A stretch of DNA of 64,000 nucleotides. Origin: Mobilicoccus massiliensis. Lineage in GTDB: Bacteria > Actinomycetota > Actinomycetes > Actinomycetales > Dermatophilaceae. Of the stretch, positions 59,667 to 64,000 are shown in pieces. The stretch is taken from contig NZ_LN651326.1 of the NCBI RefSeq assembly GCF_000826525.2, forward strand, positions 1-64,000, in the 5' to 3' direction. The translations under genes and the position numbers were made by a program. The notes under the pieces are model-generated. The model did not search any database. It worked only from the letters and a program-made list of their open reading frames with translations, and was not told the DNA's origin. Within the stretch, counting starts at the first letter, position 1, and each line of letters opens with the position of its first letter.

Positions 59667-61835
59667 ATGCGTCGTCCGTCTCTGCCCAGGTCAACCACAG
59701 TGCGTGCGGCCCTCGCCGGCGCGCTCGTCGCGCTCACCGCGCTCGTCCTCGGAGTGCCGTCCGCGGCCGGGACCGCCGGCACCACCACGGCGCCCGCCAT
59801 CGCCACGCCCGCCATCGCCACGTCGAAGAACGCGACGGCAGCGAACGCAGCACCCTACCTCGTCGGCGCCGGGATGTACGACATCACCGGGGCCGCCGCC
59901 GAGACCGGTGCCTTCGGTTACGCCGCCCAGCAGGAGATGACCGGGCTGCACACGCGGCTGTACTCCCGCGCGTTCGTCGTCGGCGACCCGGCGACGGGCA
60001 AGCGCGTCGTGTTCGTCAGCGCCGATCTCGGCGCGATCTTTCCGTCGATCAAGACCGGCGTCGTGCGGCAGCTCCAGCAGCGATTCGGGTCGGCGTACAC
60101 CGACGCCAACGTCATGATCACCGCCACGCACACGCACGTGGCGACCTCCGGACTCGCCTACGAGACGCTGTACCAGATCGCGGGCGCCGACTCCACGGGC
60201 GCCGGCTTCGATCAGAGGAACCTCGACACCGTCGTCGGCGGCATCGTCGAGTCGGTCGCGCGCGCTCACGCGAACCTCGAGCCCGGCGACGTCGCGCTCG
60301 CCAGCGGAGAGCTGAGCGGCGCCACCAAGAACCGCTCGACCCCCGCCTACCGCGCGAACAAGGACGCGGCCAACTACCGCAGCGACGTCAACACGACGAT
60401 GACGCAGCTCAACCTCACGTCCGCCTCGGGGACGCCCATCGGCGTCGTCAACTGGTTCGCGACCCACCCCACCCAGTTCAGCCTCAAGACGACCCAGATC
60501 AGCGCCGACGCCAAGGGGTACGCGCAATACACATTCGGTCGGCGGATGGGACAGGATCCGAGCAAGAACAAGACCTTCGTCGCGGCCTTCGCCAACTCCG
60601 ACACGGGCGATGTCGTGTCGACACGAGGAAACTCGTTCTCCGCACCCGGCTACGAGGGGTTGCCGAACGACTACCGCAACGCCGAGATCGACGGTTCGCG
60701 TCAGTTCGACCGTGCCTCCCGGCTGTGGAACGACGGCGGCACGCCGTTGAAGGGTGGGGTCGATTCCCGCTCGCGCTGGGTCGACTTCGGCGGTTACACG
60801 GTGGACGCGGCGTACACGCAGGGCGAGGGCCCCAAGAAGCTGTGCGTCCCGGCGCGGGGTTTCTCGTTCGCGGCGGGCGGCGAGAACGGGCCGTCGAACA
60901 TCCCCGGCATCTACGAGGGCATGACCAAGGGGTCGTTCTCGGTGACCGACGCCTTCAATCAGGTGGACAGGTCGCCGCTGGGCTCCCTCGTTCGCGGCAC
61001 CCTCGGCGCGTTCGCCCTGGCGTTCCAGGACCCGTGTCAGGCGGAGAAACCGGTGCTGCTCGCCACGGGCGCGCTGGGTTGGGTGTCGACGACGCTGCAG
61101 GTGCAGCTCTTTCGGATCGGCGACCTTGCGATCGTCTCGATGCCCGGCGAACCGACGACGATGGCGGGGCGCCGCCTGCGCGAGACGGTGAGGGCCGAGC
61201 TCGCCGGCTCCGGCGTCACGAACGTGGTCATCGCCGGCCTCGCCAACGGGTACGCGGGCTACATCACGACCCGTGAGGAGTACGCGACTCAGCACTACGA
61301 GGGCGCCTCCACGGAGTTCGGTCCGCACGAGCTCGGTGCCTTTCGACAAGAGGCGGCCAAGCTCGCGAGCGCGATGCGTGAGGGCAGGCCCGTGACCGAC
61401 GACAGGCAGCCCTCCACGAGTCGGGGTCTCGGAACACAGCGGCCCGGCGTCGTCCTCGACGACAAGCCCGCGGGCCAGACGTTCGGGCAGGTGCTCGTGC
61501 AACCGAAGGACACCTACGCCAGGGGTGAGACGGCCGTCGCGACGTTCCGGGGCGGTCACCCCAAGAACGACTACCGCACGGGCGGCACGTTCCTGCGCAT
61601 CCAGCGTCTCGAGGGCTCGACGTGGGTGAACCACCTCGACGACGCCGACTGGGACACCTCGTTCATCTGGAAGCGGGAGGGCGCCTCGTACTCCCGCACG
61701 ACCGTCGAATGGCGCATCGGCGCCGAGACGCCCGCGGGCACGTACCGCATCGTCCAGACGGGTGACTGGAAGGACGGATGGACCGGCCGCGTCACGCCGT
61801 ACACCGGCACCTCGCAGCAGTTCACCGTGCGGTGA
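59667..61835 (+). CDS. Secreted neutral ceramidase
   Basis: 722 residues. Signal peptide (AALAGALVALTALVLGVPSA), Ala/Thr-rich linker, then YLVGAGMYDITGAAAETGAF (start of the ceramidase domain). VFVSADLGAIFPSIK, ITATHTHVATSGLAYETLYQ and NWFATHPTQFS supply the Zn ligands. FANSDTGDVVSTRG matches the nucleophile region (canonical GDVSPN, so not exact). The C-terminal immunoglobulin-like domain ends the protein. It hydrolyses ceramide to sphingosine and fatty acid outside the cell. Other actinobacterial skin/pathogen species have it. Confidence 0.9.
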   Translation: MRRPSLPRSTTVRAALAGALVALTALVLGVPSAAGTAGTTTAPAIATPAIATSKNATAANAAPYLVGAGMYDITGAAAETGAFGYAAQQEMTGLHTRLYSRAFVVGDPATGKRVVFVSADLGAIFPSIKTGVVRQLQQRFGSAYTDANVMITATHTHVATSGLAYETLYQIAGADSTGAGFDQRNLDTVVGGIVESVARAHANLEPGDVALASGELSGATKNRSTPAYRANKDAANYRSDVNTTMTQLNLTSASGTPIGVVNWFATHPTQFSLKTTQISADAKGYAQYTFGRRMGQDPSKNKTFVAAFANSDTGDVVSTRGNSFSAPGYEGLPNDYRNAEIDGSRQFDRASRLWNDGGTPLKGGVDSRSRWVDFGGYTVDAAYTQGEGPKKLCVPARGFSFAAGGENGPSNIPGIYEGMTKGSFSVTDAFNQVDRSPLGSLVRGTLGAFALAFQDPCQAEKPVLLATGALGWVSTTLQVQLFRIGDLAIVSMPGEPTTMAGRRLRETVRAELAGSGVTNVVIAGLANGYAGYITTREEYATQHYEGASTEFGPHELGAFRQEAAKLASAMREGRPVTDDRQPSTSRGLGTQRPGVVLDDKPAGQTFGQVLVQPKDTYARGETAVATFRGGHPKNDYRTGGTFLRIQRLEGSTWVNHLDDADWDTSFIWKREGASYSRTTVEWRIGAETPAGTYRIVQTGDWKDGWTGRVTPYTGTSQQFTVR

Positions 61836-61919
61836 CGACGGGGCAGATACGCGGGCCGGGGGTGGGTCGTCGGCCTTGACGTCGAAGGGCAGGCCTTGCG
61901 CGTGACGTGTGCCGCGTCC

Positions 61920-62792
61920 TCAGGTGAGGGCGCGGAGCATCTCCTCGATCGCGGCGGCCGCGTCGTCGACGTCGACGGTGTCGAGGTTGGGACCGCCCTC
62001 GATGTAGCGCACCTCCCGATCGGCGCGTGAGGCGGCGTACTCGTCGAGGATCGCGACCTCGCTCTCGTCGACGATCTCCTCGGGCACGATGTTCCACAGG
62101 ATCCCGTCGTAGGAGTCGCGCAGGTCGAGACCGTGCGGCTGCAGGAGGACGATGTCGAGGGCCTCGAAGAGGACGTCGCGTTCGGGGTAGCGGCGCCATC
62201 CGCCCGGCACGGCGCGCAGGTGGCGCGCGAAGTAGGCGCGCATCTGATCCGGTGGCACGTCGGCCGTGATCCAGTCGGTGCGCGTGCGGTCGACGAGTTC
62301 GTCGAGATACGCCTCGCGCGTCTCGGCCGGGCCGGATGCGAACAACGAGAAGCGTTCGACCCACACCGCCATCGCCTCGGGGCCGACCATCTCGGCCCAG
62401 TCCTGCCGGGCGGCCTCACCCCGCTGACAGCTGGCCACCGACATGAGCGCGAGGCCCACGGCGTCGAGGCCCGCGAACCTCGTGGGATCGAGGGCGAGGA
62501 GCTCTTCATGCTCGAGGACGACGAGGGGCCGTTCGAAGCCCAACGCCGCGGAGACCGCGGGCAGCTGGCCGGTGATCATGCCGATCTCCAGCACGTCGGC
62601 GGCGGACTGGCCGTGACCGCGCAGATCCACCGCGACGGGGTGGCAGAACTCCGCGAGCGCGGGAGCGAGCAGGCCCCACACCTGGGCGTTGGACGCGAGC
62701 TGGGACAGCAGGAGCACGTCGTGCCCTTCGCCACCGAAGTCGAGGGCCGCGTACTCGGCACCTTCCACGTCGAACCTCACGTCTCGAGCCAT
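61920..62792 (-). CDS. Alpha/beta-hydrolase-fold protein without a nucleophile
   Basis: 290 residues. GHDVLLLSQLASNAQVWGLL and VAVDLRGHGQSAADVLEI are clear alpha/beta-hydrolase starts. The elbow that should read GHSxG is LEHEELL (E94-H95-E96-E97), and the C-terminal catalytic His segment is also missing. The protein is otherwise full length, so it could be a binding or regulatory protein rather than an enzyme. ATG 62792. It is convergent with the ceramidase gene. Confidence 0.75.
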   Translation of the reverse strand: MARDVRFDVEGAEYAALDFGGEGHDVLLLSQLASNAQVWGLLAPALAEFCHPVAVDLRGHGQSAADVLEIGMITGQLPAVSAALGFERPLVVLEHEELLALDPTRFAGLDAVGLALMSVASCQRGEAARQDWAEMVGPEAMAVWVERFSLFASGPAETREAYLDELVDRTRTDWITADVPPDQMRAYFARHLRAVPGGWRRYPERDVLFEALDIVLLQPHGLDLRDSYDGILWNIVPEEIVDESEVAILDEYAASRADREVRYIEGGPNLDTVDVDDAAAAIEEMLRALT

Positions 62793-62975
62793 GGGGTCAG
62801 TGTGACCGATGCCCGCGCCATCACCCGTCCAACTTCTCTGAACTTCAATGCAACCCGCCCTGAACTGCGGCGATTCATGTGTGCAGCGCGGTCTCGGCGC
62901 CGAGCAGATCGGGAGTCGCGCAGCCACGCCGCCCTCCCGCTACGGTTGTGGCGGATCCACCACGAAAGGACCCCC

Positions 62976-63329
62976 ATGAAGCGTCTCGCTCCCCTGGCCC
63001 TCGCCCTGCTCTGCGCCGCACCCCTGGCCGCCTGCAGCGACGGTTCGGGCAATCAGTCCGCCCCGGCCGAGGCTCCCGCGACGGCGGCCTCGACGAGTTA
63101 CACGATGGCCGACGTGAACCAGCACAACACCAAAGACTCCTGCTGGACCGCGATCGACGGCAAGGTGTACGACGTCACCTCGTGGATCGGGCAGCACCCC
63201 GGCGGCGCGCAGCGCATCGAGAACCTCTGCGGCACCGACGGCAGCGGGGCGTTCAACGGGCAGCACGCCAAGGAGGACGACCCCCACAAGCGCCTCGCCT
63301 CGTTCCAGGTCGGCGTCCTAAAGGGGTGA
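62976..63329 (+). CDS. Cytochrome-b5-like heme-binding lipoprotein
   Basis: 117 residues. Lipoprotein signal with lipobox AAC (PLALALLCAAPLAACSDGSG), a short Ala-rich spacer, then YTMADVNQHNTKDSCWTAID, GKVYDVTSWIGQHPGGAQRI, with axial His in HPGG and a second likely in FNGQHAKED. Two cysteines (CWTAI and NLCGT) could form a disulfide. It is an envelope-anchored heme protein for electron transfer. ATG 62976 after GAAAGGA. Confidence 0.85.
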   Translation: MKRLAPLALALLCAAPLAACSDGSGNQSAPAEAPATAASTSYTMADVNQHNTKDSCWTAIDGKVYDVTSWIGQHPGGAQRIENLCGTDGSGAFNGQHAKEDDPHKRLASFQVGVLKG

Positions 63330-63381
63330 CGCGGGGCGCGCCGGTCACTCGTGACCGACGACCCGGGTCCACACTGACGAG

Positions 63382-63960
63382 GTGCGCGAACTCCCCCTCA
63401 TCGTCCTCGTCAACGGGCTGCCGGGCTCCGGCAAGACGACCGTGGCGGCCGGCCTGGCCGCGCGTCTGTCGCGGGCGGCCGTCGTCGAGGGCGACCACCT
63501 CCAGCACGGGATGACGGTGAGCGGCTGTGTCGGCCCGGGCGAGGAGCCCGCGGACGAGTCGTGGACTCAACTCGACCTGCGATGGCGCAACATCGCCGCG
63601 CTCGCCACGAACTTCTACGACGCGGGTTTCAGCGTCGTCGTCGATTCGCTCGTCATCCCGTCGCTGCTGCACGACCTGCGCAGTGCCCTCGGGACCCGGC
63701 CACTCGCCTATGTGCACCTCGACCCCGCCCGCTCGGTCGGTCTTGCCCGCGATGCGGCGCGTGGCACGAAGCGCATCGGTGATCGATTCGACTGGGTCGC
63801 CGCCGAGTTCGAGCCGTTGCGCGAGCTCGGCGTCTGGATCGACTCCACCGAGCAGAGTCCTCGGCAGACGGTCGACGCCGCCTACGACGCGCTCACGACG
63901 GGAGCGGCCCGGCTCGAACTGGACCTCGGCCGCCCCGTACCGGAACCCGCGAAGCCCTGA
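63382..63960 (+). CDS. P-loop kinase (zeta-toxin/AAA-like)
   Basis: 192 residues. Walker A GLPGSGKTT at 12-20 in IVLVNGLPGSGKTTVAAGLA; VVEGDHLQHGM follows, as in small-molecule kinases such as chloramphenicol phosphotransferase or gluconate kinase-like proteins; VVVDSLVI is the Walker-B-type strand. The substrate is not clear. GTG start at 63382 lies 52 bases after the heme lipoprotein gene, possibly the same transcript. Confidence 0.75.
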   Translation: MRELPLIVLVNGLPGSGKTTVAAGLAARLSRAAVVEGDHLQHGMTVSGCVGPGEEPADESWTQLDLRWRNIAALATNFYDAGFSVVVDSLVIPSLLHDLRSALGTRPLAYVHLDPARSVGLARDAARGTKRIGDRFDWVAAEFEPLRELGVWIDSTEQSPRQTVDAAYDALTTGAARLELDLGRPVPEPAKP

Positions 63961-64000
63961 CGTCTCACCACGATCGGCGCCGGAACGCCCCGGCGTCGAG

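Overview
The window is GC-rich bacterial chromosome with tightly packed genes, many GTG starts, frequent 4-base stop/start overlaps, actinobacterial-type two-component and TetR/MarR regulators, TAT and lipoprotein exports, and no glutathione or LPS genes. This fits a high-GC actinobacterium, probably of the Micrococcales (a Dermatophilaceae/Dermacoccaceae-like skin or soil organism). The family-level guess is inference only. No rRNA, tRNA, phage or complete insertion sequence was found.

Region 1 (1-15.4 kb) is the accessory part. It starts in a 9-bp tandem repeat and carries two toxin-antitoxin modules (MazF type, BrnT/RHH type), a frameshifted DUF4267 gene, a TetR/SnoaL pair with a palindromic operator, a response regulator / unknown ORF / histidine kinase cluster, and a MarR-controlled flavin monooxygenase operon. 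It also holds an Abi_2 (HEPN) abortive-infection gene with a terminator-like UUCG hairpin directly in front of it, a flavodoxin/DUF1772 operon diverging from a TetR gene with two operators, and an NAD-epimerase-like gene lying between two copies of an inverted-repeat element.

Region 2 (15.4-29.7 kb) is mostly housekeeping and metabolic: DUF4126 and EamA membrane proteins, an M3 peptidyl-dipeptidase, DUF2382, a quinone-oxidoreductase-like enzyme, an orphan cobF, a secreted tripeptidyl-aminopeptidase-like hydrolase, a NYN-domain protein, a PepSY lipoprotein, an M20 amidohydrolase and a 2,4-dienoyl-CoA reductase. Strong hairpin terminators separate several of these.

Region 3 (29.7-43.9 kb) is transport-rich. 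A four-gene operon encodes a carboxyltransferase, an OadG-like subunit, a biotin carrier and OadB. Together these are the parts of a sodium-pumping (methylmalonyl-CoA type) decarboxylase. It is followed by a methyltransferase, a TetR-MMPL exporter pair in which the exporter has about 450 residues of coiled coil, a YfcC-family carrier and an ABC exporter. Three copies of an 85-bp palindromic element sit in the intergenic spaces here.

Region 4 (43.9-64 kb) holds a DJ-1/PfpI protein; a chain (one-lobe solute-binding lipoprotein, cation diffusion facilitator, DUF2243, CtaG-like) that looks like metal handling for oxidase assembly; a nucleoside hydrolase; an SDR/GH15 operon; a DUF6394/K+ channel pair with an unusual filter; and a doc toxin remnant. 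Beyond these lie PoxB, a Baeyer-Villiger-type monooxygenase, a glutathione-peroxidase homologue lacking the catalytic cysteine, a secreted neutral ceramidase, an alpha/beta hydrolase lacking its nucleophile, a cytochrome-b5-like lipoprotein and a P-loop kinase.
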